Shown: piece after piece, positions 43,101 through 57,819 of the stretch | Layout of the letters: each line of letters starts with the position of its first letter | Position numbering within the stretch: position 1 is the first letter of the stretch | Origin: Xiphias gladius | Taxonomy: Eukaryota; Chordata; Actinopteri; Istiophoriformes; Xiphiidae | Assembly: GCF_016859285.1 (NCBI RefSeq) | Contig: NC_053417.1 | Location: 23,393,206 to 23,457,205 of the forward strand | Length of the DNA stretch: 64,000 nt | Direction of reading: 5' to 3' | Position numbers and translations under genes: made by a program | The notes under the pieces: model-generated | What the model was told of the DNA's origin: nothing | Database searches by the model: none | The model's input: the letters and a program-made list of their open reading frames with translations, nothing else

Positions 43101-43882
43101 TTTTCATTATCAATTAATCTGTAAATTATTTTTCTGAATGACTCAATTAATCGTTTGGTCTATAAAATGTCAGAAAATGTTAAAAAAAAAAAATGCCCAT
43201 CACAATTTCTCACAGCCCAAGATGAAATCTTTAAATGTATAGATGAACAATGCAAAACCCAAATATATTCAGTTTACTGTCATAAAAGACTAAGGAAAAC
43301 AAAATATTCACGTTTGAGAAGCTGGAACCAGTTAACTTTTTCTTAGAGAATTACTCAAAATGTTTAATCGAACATCAAAATAGGTGCAGATTAATTTCCT
43401 GTGTATTAACTAATCAAATAATCTTTGCAGCTTTATATGCGAGAACAGCACATATCGAGGTAAGCCGCTAGATTTTAGTCAATGAACATGGTTTAAATTC
43501 TGCTTATATCATGGTACGTGACTCGTGTACCATGTGATGTAGACTGTGACGATATGAAGGCAACATGTTGTTACACATTTTTAAATCTTAAAAATGTCAT
43601 TTAGCTCAGAGATGAAGACTACAACTTGTAAGAAGCTTAAAAAACAAAAAAGACAAAACAAAAAAAAAAACGCTTATAAAACAGCTAAACAGGGTGTAAA
43701 TTAAATATTGGCATGGTATTCTTAGTCTGATCTACATTACGTGTTCTGCAGTCTCACCTGGGCCACAGGTTTTGGCTTTCTGTCACCTCCTCAGAAGATT
43801 CACTGGTTGTGTAAACCTTAGGATCCAACAGAAAACTACTGAAGCCATTCCTGCCATCTTCTGATATGTGCTTGTCAGCCAT
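38190..43882 (-). CDS. slc17a9: SLC17A9 / VNUT: vesicular nucleotide transporter
   Basis: Major-facilitator transporter of the SLC17 anion family that loads ATP into secretory and synaptic vesicles using membrane potential. Minus-strand coding exons are 43882-43758, 42641-42444, 42287-42148, 41545-41446, 41350-41226, 40879-40783, 40674-40578, 40404-40317, 40213-40179, 39614-39493, 38694-38639, 38513-38484 and 38359-38190. All thirteen join in frame to 460 aa (human 436). The first exon is a hydrophilic N-terminal tail. Then come the TM1 block LLYCARMAMPICAVSM (human LLYCARSSMPICTVSM), FFWGYCLTQILGGH, ARFLMGLLQGVFFPSL, LDWYGWESMFY, LLSWLPTYFKESFP, VSVNVQDLTPSCAG and a C-terminal FGDACRVDLENY (human FGQAQRVDL). 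About twelve membrane helices are expected. The start is the first Met of exon 1; a non-coding first exon is possible. No frame damage is seen. Confidence 0.95.
40102..40130. repeat. (CA)n microsatellite in slc17a9
   Basis: About 14 CA units in intron 9, roughly 50 bases beyond the donor of the 35-nt exon 9 (40213-40179). Confidence 0.9.
40975..41195 (+). repeat. Interspersed repeat, family D, in slc17a9 intron 5
   Basis: ACCAAATTTCATGACAATCC, GGATCACCAAAGTCATTGGG and TCATCCTCTGGGGATCATG are the best preserved words of this family in the window. It is intronic and ends about 30 bases from the exon 5 donor. Confidence 0.6.
41808..42112. repeat. Head-to-head pair of family A elements in slc17a9 intron 3
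   Basis: A plus-strand fragment (GGTTAGCTTAGCTTAGCATT, 41811-41870) is followed by a longer minus-strand copy (TATGCTAAGCTAAGCTAAGC and GTAGTTTGACATTTAG, 41890-42112). The inverted arrangement can fold as a hairpin in the pre-mRNA between exons 3 and 4. Confidence 0.6.
43082..43432. repeat. Interspersed repeat, family B, best-preserved copy
   Basis: Reads GGCTGCGAGTAACGATTATT, AATTAATCGTTTGGTCTATA, CACAATTTCTCACAGCCC, ATTCAGTTTACTGTCATAAA and CACGTTTGAGAAGCTGG, ending with ATCTTTGCAGCTTTAT. It sits in slc17a9 intron 1 and serves as the reference for the other copies. Confidence 0.7.
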
Positions 43883-44303
43883 TCAAAGAGCAGCAGTCTC
43901 TTCTCGGTTACCTGTTATCCCCCAAACTGAGCGTTGTGCTTCAGCCATACCTCATTTCCTCAGGCAGACATGCCAAACAAGAAAAACTTGTTGGGACATA
44001 ACTCAAAAGAGCAGGGGGATGTGATTTCGCGATAATGTTTGGAGGTTTTACAGGATATAGCATTTGAATATTGGCCACACAAAGAGACAGGTTTATTTGT
44101 TGTGTCTAGCATTCGATTTCACTTTAAAACCTCGATCAAGTCTTTACAGTAAAATCGAGAGCTTGAAACAACCTTTTCTGGAGTAACACTTCTCTTGTAT
44201 ATACTAAAAACCGGTGGATTTTCCCTTCAAATTTGCCTAAATGCACACTCACAACTCAGAAAATGAATGAAAAACAGCTCTTTTATGGTTCACAAAAGTT
44301 TTG

Positions 44304-44309
44304 TTTATT
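44304..44309 (-). terminator. Candidate polyadenylation signal of gid8
   Basis: TTTATT on the plus strand is AATAAA on the minus strand, about 1.4 kb after the gid8 stop and about 420 bases before the slc17a9 start. The two genes are head-to-tail on the same strand, so gid8 must end before the slc17a9 promoter. Confidence 0.4.
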
Positions 44310-45715
44310 TCAATAATTGCAAATCTGATCTTAAAAATGTTGAATAATAAAAGGGATGTGAGCTCTCTGCATCTCAGTGTTTGTCAAAGCCAATATCCAT
44401 ATAGACAATAAAACCTTAAAAGAAGTTAAGGATGGACAGCTAGCAGCAAGTTCATTTTTTCTTATAGAAAAGTAAACCAACCAAGACAAAATAAAAAAGC
44501 ACAAGTGCCTTTCCCCATTGTAAAAAAAAAAAAATACACTTACATGCAGTTAAAGTGAAAATACTAACGGTGTTAAAAGTGGCAAAATGGACAGCAAGTT
44601 TCTGTGACCCTCAGTTCAGATTCAAAATTTCAATGCTTTTGATCATTGCTATCAATTATCAAAACAAAGCCAACGAACAAAATCATTTCTGGTCGGACTG
44701 GATTTTAAATATCAGATTTTAAACTATAAAGCAGCCATATCATCCCCCCTCATTCCTTAGCATTTCTCGATTGGAGCAGCCCTTTCTCTCATATACATCC
44801 TGGCTCCATCACTGAGACTGGCAGAGCGTTATTGCAACCTCAGCCCCTTAGAGCATAAAACCAAACATAACAATTTGTAGCATGCTGGGGGAATCGAAAG
44901 GGCCCAGGGGGGCGCAACTCGGCAAGAAAGCCATCTCTGATTTCAACCTCGTCAGTCAGGACCTATTTCACCTTCTCAAACACAAATGTGAAATGATAAT
45001 TCTACAAGGCAGTTCATCCCATAGACATACTGTAAAGGTACAAATAAATTTCAAGGTGTAGAAATCAAGTGGTTGATTTTATAGCAAATTGCCAAACATC
45101 ATACTAAATAAAATCGTAAAATATTATATTAATTAAAATTATATTACATTAATAAAGTGTATCTTTCCGTTTAATTTAAAAATATTCACATTTTGTGTAA
45201 GAAATTTAGATTTTAATTTCAGTTAAGATTAAGTGTGTCATCTCAATCTTAACATAACTTCACTAAAAATGGTAACCGTGTATCTGCTGTTTCAAAGTTT
45301 GGACCATTACGGTCGAGCCTTGATTTTGGCTCCTCAAACACCACAGTATTAACATTGCCCTTCTGTACCATCAACTCTCTTTCTGAAAAAATAACATCTT
45401 GGTGGGGAAAAAGAGGTCACAATAAATAAAGCTTAGGCTTTAGAAAGACAAAATATAAAACAGCAATTTGAATTTTGTTGTCTCCAAGATCTTTCTGAAA
45501 ATCCAGGATCAGTATTTAAACTAAATAATTTCTGTCACTTTGCAAATACAGCAATTTACAGTCTGCACAATGAGTTAAGTCTTACTTCTCATGAATGAAA
45601 CATGAAAAAACAACGTAGAATTTGTTTATACATATATGTTACCTGGTTGTCACACAGTCACTGACTGATCATAAATTAAGGAGACGTGGAAGGTGGTTGT
45701 TCTTTTCTGTTATGT

Positions 45716-48492
<2,777 letters not shown>

Positions 48493-48797
48493 CATTGGGA
48501 TGCTGAAAAGTATTAAATCCATGGGTAATACAGCAAAACGTGAGCAAGGCTGACACAGCTCGGTCACAGTTTGTACCTACACGAACAGAAACGTATTAAC
48601 AATTTAAACACAAATAGAGAATACATACGCTAGTGACAACAATTAATAACAAAACAAGAGACACGAAATGTCCGCACTTAAATAGCGTTTGAACGCTTTT
48701 TAGCGTCACTAAATATTATTTAGAAATTCTCCGACGCCTCCAAAACAAACCCATTTCCTCCTGGCTAGTGAGGAGACTGTGCGTTTTCACAACTTAC

Positions 48798-49060
48798 CGT
48801 GCAAACACACGGTCCGGCGATTATCCTTTCTTGCAGGCGCGAGAAGACAGTGATCAAACAGCAATGCGCGGCCCCTCTCGGTGTTTTAAGAAGAATTAAA
48901 AAAACAACAACTGTAAACTGTGGGTACACAGTCAAGCTTTTCGCGGCTAGCTAGCCAACCAAGCTAACGTGATAACCTCGCGATAGGAACGTCGGTCCTG
49001 CGAGCTCTCCGATTGGTGGGCACAGCGACGTCACGGTTGCCGAGGAACAGTCCGAGTCAG
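48798..49060 (-). promoter_or_regulatory. gid8 promoter and non-coding exon 1
   Basis: A donor (CACG then GTAAGT on the minus strand) at 48797 and the acceptor just before the coding exon define a 5' UTR intron. Sequence to about 49060 is CpG-rich (GCGATAGGAACGTCGG, GCGACGTCACGG), with a CRE-like GACGTCAC at 49029. It resembles a housekeeping CpG promoter. Confidence 0.55.
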
Positions 49061-49269
49061 CGAAGTGAGATGTTAAAGTCTGAAATATGTATGTTACGCG
49101 TGTTTATTCATCTGCGACTCCACCGGGAAATGAAAGGAAAAAAACAAAACAAAAAAACGGGATAACATGGCGCGAAACGCTGCCACACAGGACACGAGGG
49201 TTCACTGAATTGTCAAATCTCATCGGTTGTGAGAATGTGCTGCGTGATTTGATGAACACAGTCGGCCTA

Positions 49270-50086
49270 CCGTGCAAAGGTTTTAGGCAGTGAAAGGAAA
49301 GTGAGTATGCTAAAAAAAAAAAAAATAATGCCCTGAATAGTTTTTATTTATCAATGAACTTTATACAAAGCGCAGTAAACAGAAAAAAAAACTCTGAATC
49401 GAATCAATATTTGGCGTGCCCACCCTTTGTCTTAAAAAAACAGCACCAGTTCTTCTCAGCTCACTTGTGCACTGTTTTTCACGCTACTTGACAGGTAAGT
49501 TGTTGCAAGCTTCGCGGTGAACCTGCCGCGGTTCTTCTGTGTATGTAGTCAGTCTCGGTGTCTTCTGTTTCTTCATGTAATCCCAGACCGACTCCATGAT
49601 GTTGAGATCACGGCTTTGCGGGGGCCGGACCATATGTTGCAGAACTGTAGATGGGTGTACCCCAGAGATAGAGTGGCCCGAGAGGCCTCTGTATGAAGGG
49701 ATTGTTAATGTTTCTTGTTTTCTTTTTTTTTTGTTTTTGTTTTTTGAAAATCAGAGAGCGCCGATAAAAGACACAAAATGACGACAAAGTGATGCAAAAC
49801 AATTCCAAAGTGAAGCGAAACGACCATCAAGAGATGCAGAACGACCATAAAGTGATTGCAGACAACTAGATATTCCTTAATTTTTTTTATCTGGAAAGTG
49901 GTCTGTTATATTGTCACTTTCTTTAACAGCACACATCTCACTGGAATATTTCACTATTTGCAAAAGGAAGGTTTTGAAAATCTAAAACAACCATTTACTA
50001 TTGACACGCTGATGCAGAGGATATTAAATAACTGTCTAAGACAAACATTTCTGTGAGAGATCCAAAGTGCCGAAACTTTTGCACGG
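49270..50086 (-). mobile_element. Decayed Tc1-like transposon upstream of gid8
   Basis: Ends read CCGTGCAAAGGTTTTAGG at the left and CCGTGCAAAAGTTTCGG on the complementary strand at the right, with TA on both sides (49268-49269, 50087-50088). The minus strand encodes RDLNIMESVWDYMKKQK, the DLNPIE-like block of Tc1 transposase. At 817 bp it is internally deleted and contains stops. It shares this block with the 25062-25527 element. Confidence 0.75.
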
Positions 50087-50099
50087 TACGTATAGATCT

Positions 50100-51645
50100 A
50101 TATTGTCTATCTATCTGTCTTTCAACAAATTAAAGGAAACAACTGAATACAATAGGTAGAGAAATATAACAAATGCAGATGCTTCCAGACAGGACACGAG
50201 GATGAATGGTTTGATGAGGGGGAGGAATGAGTAGCCCCAAACCCTTGGTTCACTGGATGCCAGTGGTTTTTGGGAAGGTGACTACTTTTAAATTTGTTTG
50301 GGAATTTCCGCCATTAAAATACAATATACCGGGGAGCATCCTACATTGTTAGCTAGGGCAGGGCGATAGCACGAAATGTGGTTTCGATCCAATACAAAGT
50401 CATACCAGGGCCAGGGTCATCGATATCAGCACTGATATTCTTAAAAGCAAATACTGTTCTGTCATGTAAGAGAGAGATCCTAATATTTCAAGATCTCCGA
50501 GGCTACTTCTGAATATATTTTAATAACCACCAAAAAATTTACCAAACATTGACACAAAAACTACATTAATGTTCTCATGTAAGAGGAACTCTTCTTCCCA
50601 ACCCTACTGCCAGACTAGAAGGTCGTTTTTTGACAATTCTACAAAACCCTCCGATTAATCTTAATTTTTTTTTTTTAAGTCGAATGCCACCGTTTTTAAA
50701 GTTCTCATTGTCTGCAGTATCAGTGCATGGCAACTACGGTATGGTTAAGATTAGAAAACGTGGTTACAATTAATCTACGGTTTATAATTGTGTACGGCTA
50801 ATTTTAGAGCACGGAAGCTGTAATATATAGAATTAATAATTAATTAATCAATGAATGAATTTTTTTTTTTACTTTTCACGAACACCACGGTGAAAAGTAA
50901 AGTTACAAGCATCAGAGAACTGTGCAAAAAGCCATTAAGAACAAGAACAATGTTTTTTTTTAAACAAATGGAGGGCATAGACAAAGGGGTAATCAATGTG
51001 CAATCAAGGAGAATGGGCTATATTGCAACCAATCCCTGACTATAATGTCACTTAAATATACAGTTAAATAAAATTTAGTGATCTTAAAGAATGCAAAAGG
51101 ATAAGTTAGATAAATACTATGTACAGTATGTTCACTCAGTGTGAATTTGAGGGAGTAGGAGAATTATGACATGAAGGTTTCTTAGCTATGGCTTAGTGGT
51201 GCACTATTATTTGTAAGGGAGCATCTAAGTGCCCTTTGATTTATATTACATGATCAGGATTTTTTTCATGGCAGACACTTGATATAGCAGGAAAACCACA
51301 GGTGGAACTAATAACATTAATAATGGCTGCAAAGGGCTGTGGCGTCGTTATATGCAGTGTCATATTAATACTTCTCTGTATGTATCCGGAACCTGGGCAT
51401 GTGTTTGGGTTTGGGGAACAAAATCTGAATAAAATTGGAAAGATGTTGCTCGAGACAAGACAGTATCTTTCAGGGGCCCCGTGGATGGTTCATGGGCCCG
51501 AGGCATCTGTGCCTGTGGATTAGCCAGACATGACAACCCAGTTGGTAGAAAAAGGAAAGGTTGGCAGGAAAGTCAGATGTTTGACAACAGCTGAAAGATG
51601 GTCATGGTTTTAGGGTTGAATCGCCTGCCCGGTAATAAAGCCTAC
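50100..51645. other. Intergenic region left of the tandem duplication
   Basis: AT-rich DNA without recognisable exons; short open frames here show no familiar protein motif. A brief CTAT-rich tract occurs near 50105. Confidence 0.5.
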
Positions 51646-52980
51646 ACAAAAAGTAAAAAAAAAAAAAAAAAATGTTAATCATGGGACCATTTCTATTTAT
51701 AACAATTGCTTCAAACTCAATGTGAGTTTAGTTTCCAGGGATATACAATATACGGGACACATACAAGCATAAAATCCCAGTATCCTTTTAGTGTGAATAA
51801 CTCATTTCTAACTGCAGAAATTAGTTCCTTCCACTTCTCAAACTAACACATCCTCTGCACGACAGACGACATTTAAATTTTGACCAGTGGACTAATGTGG
51901 TTCCCGCTGATGTTGGTCCTCGTCGATCCCGTGCGGCAGTTCCTACATTCTGGACCTATGAGCCCTGAGAAGATGTGGCACTACTAGATACCACACTGTC
52001 ATCTTGCCTGTCATGGGATCCACCAAATCCCTTGATCCTTAAAAAAAAAAAATAAATAAAACCCTCATCCTAAAGACCCAATGCAGAATTCACCTTTCAA
52101 ATCTGGATGGTCATGCACCTGTTCTCTGTAGTCAGATCCAGAATAAAGTAAAGGACCTAAGCAGACTGGGCTCATTTAAAGGAGTAGTTTGACATTTTGC
52201 TAAATTGCTTCTCTCTGGCGGAGAGTTACATAAGAAGATCGATACCATTCTCAGCAGCCTGTTAGCCTAGCTTAGCATAAACCCCGGAGACAGAGGGAAA
52301 CCGCTAGCCTGGACAAAAAGTAAAAAAAAAAAAAAAAAATGTTAATCATGGGACCATTTCTATTTATAACAATTGCTTCAAACTCAATGTGAGTTTAGTT
52401 TCCAGGGATATACAATATACGGGACACATACAAGCATAAAATCCCAGTATCCTTTTAGTGTGAATAACTCATTTCTAACTGCAGAAATTAGTTCCTTCCA
52501 CTTCTCAAACTAACACATCCTCTGCACGACAGACGACATTTAAATTTTGACCAGTGGACTAATGTGGTTCCCGCTGATGTTGGTCCTCGTCGATCCCGTG
52601 CGGCAGTTCCTACATTCTGGACCTATGAGCCCTGAGAAGATGTGGCACTACTAGATACCACACTGTCATCTTGCCTGTCATGGGATCCACCAAGTCCCTT
52701 GATCCTTTAAAAAAAAAAAAAAAAAAACCCTCATCCTCAAGACCCAATGCAGAATTCACCTGTCAAATCTGGATGGTCATGCACTTGTTCTCTGTAGTCA
52801 GATCCAGAATAAAGTAAAGGACCTAAGCAGACTGGGCTCATTTAAAGGAGCAGTTTGACATTTTGGTAAATTGCTTCTCTCTGGCGGAGAGTTACATAAG
52901 AAGATCGATACCATTCTCAGCAGCCTGTTAGCCTAGCTTAGCATAAACCCCGGAGACAGAGGGAAACCGCTAGCCTGGAC
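51646..52980 (+). repeat. Tandem direct duplication, two copies of about 667 bp
   Basis: Copy 1 (51646-52312) and copy 2 (52313-52980) are nearly identical along their whole length; I note only a handful of differences, mainly in the internal poly(A) (near 52039 and 52707) and single bases such as AAATCCCT/AAGTCCCT. Each unit opens with an 18-A run and closes with a family A fragment (TAGCCTAGCTTAGCATAAAC). No coding frame crosses it. A third short GGACAAAAA start follows at 52977. Confidence 0.95.
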
Positions 52981-53159
52981 AAAAAAAAATAAAAAAAAAA
53001 AATCCGCCCAGTCCTGGTCCAGATGGAAAAACTGCGTGGGCACCGCTTTTGGCCCGGGTCTGTTTTACGGATCCGGACCAGGACTTTTGCCTCAAGTCTG
53101 TTTAATAACCGCTGAGTGGTCTTAAAATTAGACCCGTGCTTCGATATTACAGTTATCTA

Positions 53160-53355
53160 TGACTGTTACGCGGGTGGGGGGGACGGGGGACGGGGGGGCG
53201 GAGTCACTGTACTGCTGCAGCTGTCCATGGTTGTGTAGTGGGAGACAGAGAGGGTCCGGTTACGTGCGAGATGCGGCCATAGTCACGCCACACTCTCCGA
53301 AATCGCAACCTGCTGGGATCGCTAGTTTTTGCGGAGCGCCGGAGCCGACTGAAAG
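53160..53355 (+). promoter_or_regulatory. dnajc5 promoter and probable non-coding exon 1
   Basis: A GC-rich stretch with long G-runs (53172-53200) is followed by CpG-bearing sequence that ends in a good donor (GACTGAAAG then GTGAGCCC) after 53355. A later acceptor (TGTGCCCAG at 54337) begins the exon with the dnajc5 start, so 53355 is a plausible first-exon end. No TATA box is evident. Confidence 0.55.
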
Positions 53356-53495
53356 GTGAGCCCTGCGTTGCTTTTTCCCAGCGTTCGTTCGAGACGCTGG
53401 CCCCTTGCCCTTGAAATTTACCCGCCGGCGGTCCATCCCCGTCTCGCATCAAGAGCAGGCCGGGAAGCAAACCAACATGGATGCTGTGCGGTATA

Positions 53496-53524
53496 GCCGC
53501 GCTGCTGCCGCCGCCGCCGCCGCC

Positions 53525-53555
<31 letters not shown>

Positions 53556-53562
53556 ATGCTTG
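53496..53562. repeat. Compound trinucleotide repeat (CCG)n(CTG)n(ATG)n
   Basis: Runs of GCC, GCT and GAT units follow each other in dnajc5 intron 1. The plus frame would read as poly-Ala then poly-Asp, but that frame has no other protein character and lies in an intron. Confidence 0.9.
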
Positions 53563-54357
53563 CACAGAGATTACGATCCTAGCATCGCACTCACGGAGTC
53601 TAATCCTCCTTGTAGACGGTTTACAACGGGACGCGATTCGTAACAAAGAGAAATGTGACGCCCACTTGTCAGAACAGGTAGTTCGCGGTGAAAATGTTGA
53701 AATGCGCGATACAGGGCTTCAGATAGACCAGTGGCTACTCGTTTGTGTCAAGATGACACCCATTTGGAGGCAGCTACATTCTCAGGAATGGCTTTTCTTT
53801 TTTTCTTTCTTTTTACTTGCAGCATCAATTCAGTAAATCTTGCTCCCTTGCAGCACCCCTTGACTATGTGGATGTCAGTTACTGATTTGCTCACAGCAGC
53901 AGAGGCACTCAGTGGTCCTGCCAAGATGCCACAGTTACAGTATGATCGTGTAGGGCCATTCATATCATTTGTTCAGTTACGCTGAAAATCTGGAAAAATT
54001 AGATTAGCGCAGGAAAATGAAATAAATCCAGTTCTTTGCATCTCTTTGAATTCTGCTTCCCCACATTTAACACAGAGCCGGGCCTTTCCGTACGTAACAC
54101 ATACAGGACAGTTGTGTCTAATCGAAACGGCACAGGACCTGCTGTTGCCTGCAGTCAGGAGGATTCAATCACACAGGCCTCTCTTCAGTTAAAGGCCTGA
54201 TATTATCCTTTTTTGAACAGATGTATATCGTGATAAACCGGCTCTCTTAAGAAAGTAGGTCCGGTCTTTCAGGTTTTCTTGTGGAGCATGACATGCAGCC
54301 CAAGCAGTGCTTTTAGTTTTTTCTGTTTCTGTGCCCAGCCTGTGGACGTAAGGCATC

Positions 54358-55326
<969 letters not shown>

Positions 55327-56906
55327 CGCTCCGCTCCCGTCGATCCTGGCCTGCGGTCCTGCCTGCTTCCCTGCTCCACCTCAGCGAGACGAAAGAAAAG
55401 GGGCAATCCATCTTTCCTTCAGAAAGGGAGCTATGTGGAGGAGAGGGACTAGTAAGCACGGCCCATGAAAGGAACTAATGAAGTCACATCCCGTACACCC
55501 CTCCCTGATTGGTCCACCTACTTATTTCCCCCAGTACGAGAAGAAAATAGAAACAACCAAATTGTTTCCTTTTTAGTTCTTCTTTTGTATTTCTTGGCCT
55601 TCAAGCACACAGGTCGCCTACCCCACTTTCCCTCTCCCACATTTTGCATCATGGTGTAGCATGCACTGTTGATTAAAACATGGTCTCCAAATTTTCTTTT
55701 ATCTTTTGCAACATCTCTACTTTGCAAGACTCATAATGTAGGTGCGTACGTACGTGCAATATGTTCATATGAGTACGGTTCAATGGGAGGAGGAGGTAGG
55801 TAAAGTTTACGTGATATTTAATGCTAAAGGAAAAGGAGAGCCATGGCTCAGGGAGGTGCTGGTTAGAGAGATGCGATTGTCGGGTTAGGTGGTGCCATCA
55901 TTAAAACCTTGAAGAACAGAGCTGTCATATATTAGTGCAATTTTCGACTCCGATTTGCAATCAATAATGTTTTAGTTGAAAATAACACGAGCCATCGTCA
56001 GACCTCCAGTATGTGTTTGGCAATGTTCGTTTGTCTTTCGTCTGCTCCCCTGAGTGTTTTTCATGTGAATCACGAGGTTGTTAAGGCACAGAGCTTAATT
56101 TGCAGACAGTTTTTCACAAATGCTTGCTGACTTAACACTTCTGCTTTCGTTATTAATTAGTATTGGCTTTTCCTTTCTTTCTTTTGCCACAGCTTCATGC
56201 ATTGCATCTCATCCTTACAGGATACTGACTACTTTCCCTCTTTCCTGCAGCACTGAACAGGTCGTAATGACAATTATCATCAAGGTAACTTTTTATATTG
56301 AATCATAATATATTTCATATTGTTTCCAGCCAAACCAAACAATTAATCATTGTTCATTTTTTTCAACATATTAGCTGTTACATGGAATTTTTTATAAATG
56401 ATGACATTGGATTCATAAAGTTGAAGCATACGCTTTTAAATGAATCTTATACAAAACATTGATAATCATCATTTTAATAATGCAGCTATTCATAAGTGGA
56501 TGAAATTTTATTTCTTCATTTTTCCCAGTTTCCTAATTTGGTAAAGCATCTAGGTTATTGGAATCATATGCTGAGTTGTGTCTGTCTTTTCTTTTTCTTT
56601 GTTTTTTTTGTTAATACTAATGGCAAAAACTATTTTTAGAGACATCACATCTCCCCGAGACTGATAGTCGTTCATTTCATCTAATTGTGGCAGTTATTTT
56701 TGCTTACTCATTGATTTTGTGCTATGTGAAGCCAAGGAGCTCCAGGTAATCCAGCGGACTCTGATCAGAGCTGATAAAAGGGAGAAATAACAGATCTCTG
56801 GGTCAGAAGTTGACATGGTTTAACTCTGAGCTGTCTTGAAAATATTAAGTAGTTAATGTGATGTGAAAAAAAAAAAAACCCAACATGTTGCAGAGTTATT
56901 TTGGGA

Positions 56907-57787
56907 AATAAAGCTGACTACATAATATCCACCTGGGGATATTGTAGGTACAGGAGGAATATTAAACTCATCATGTTTTTGGTCCTTGTGTTTTGAACTG
57001 AAGTCTGATCACTCTGTCATTTTGTTCAATGCTGTGATCATTTATCATTTTTGAATCCGTGTAGAGTAAGGAGCTTGTAAGGCATATCATCTGTGAGCCA
57101 TTGCTACAGGCAGCTCTGAGTACAATGGCTCTAGATTTTTCATACTACTGAATCTGCATATATTGCGACACATTTGCAAATTGCCATAAATTGCCATAAA
57201 CATCTTTGCCATTTCGACAGTTTCATAACTGCTAATAATGTGTTTCAATGGTTTACAAATGGTGAGCTCCTGTTGCCCACCCTCTGCTATTAACGGTATG
57301 GATGTTGACCTCTGTGGCCCTTGTATGATGTTTCCTGTAACCCTTGATGAAACATAGATGTTCCTGTCATGGCTTTTTCATTGAGATACTGAAAAATGCT
57401 ACTGTAAATGCTCTAAGTTGAATGCACTGTGTGTTTAAAAAAAAAAAAAAAAAACTATAATGGATCAGTGATCAGGAAATGACTCCATAAAAAGACAACA
57501 TATTATATAGTGTAACTATAGTGAAATGGTTATATGATGCATTTTTGGAATTTTATTTATTTCATACTTTGTCATGTTCCAAATGATGATTGGCTTTAAT
57601 TTTAACTGGTATGGTGTCGTACTGTAATCATTACATTTTGCAAGGATTGGTTTAATGGTTAAGGCCGCTTGTACATACACTTGGCCCATATAAAGTATAA
57701 ACATTAAGGTTTATGTTGTAGCATGGTAATTGTGTGTCTGGAAGAAAACAAGTAGATCGTCGATCTGATTTGCTGTCGTTGAATAAA
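56907..57787 (+). terminator. Candidate polyadenylation signals of dnajc5
   Basis: AATAAA occurs at 56907-56912 and 57782-57787. Either would give the 1.6-2.5 kb 3' UTR expected for this gene; the second is followed by T-rich sequence (TTTTGACTTCTGTCC). Confidence 0.4.
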
Positions 57788-57819
57788 TGTTCATGAACAT
57801 TTTGACTTCTGTCCTTATC

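Noticed and set aside
51646-52980. CRISPR array or satellite
   Set aside because: There are only two long units with no spacer pattern, in a vertebrate nuclear genome; it is a tandem duplication.
53405-53836. Plus frame with poly-Ala and poly-Asp, 143 codons
   Set aside because: The open frame comes from trinucleotide repeats within dnajc5 intron 1 and has no other protein-like features.
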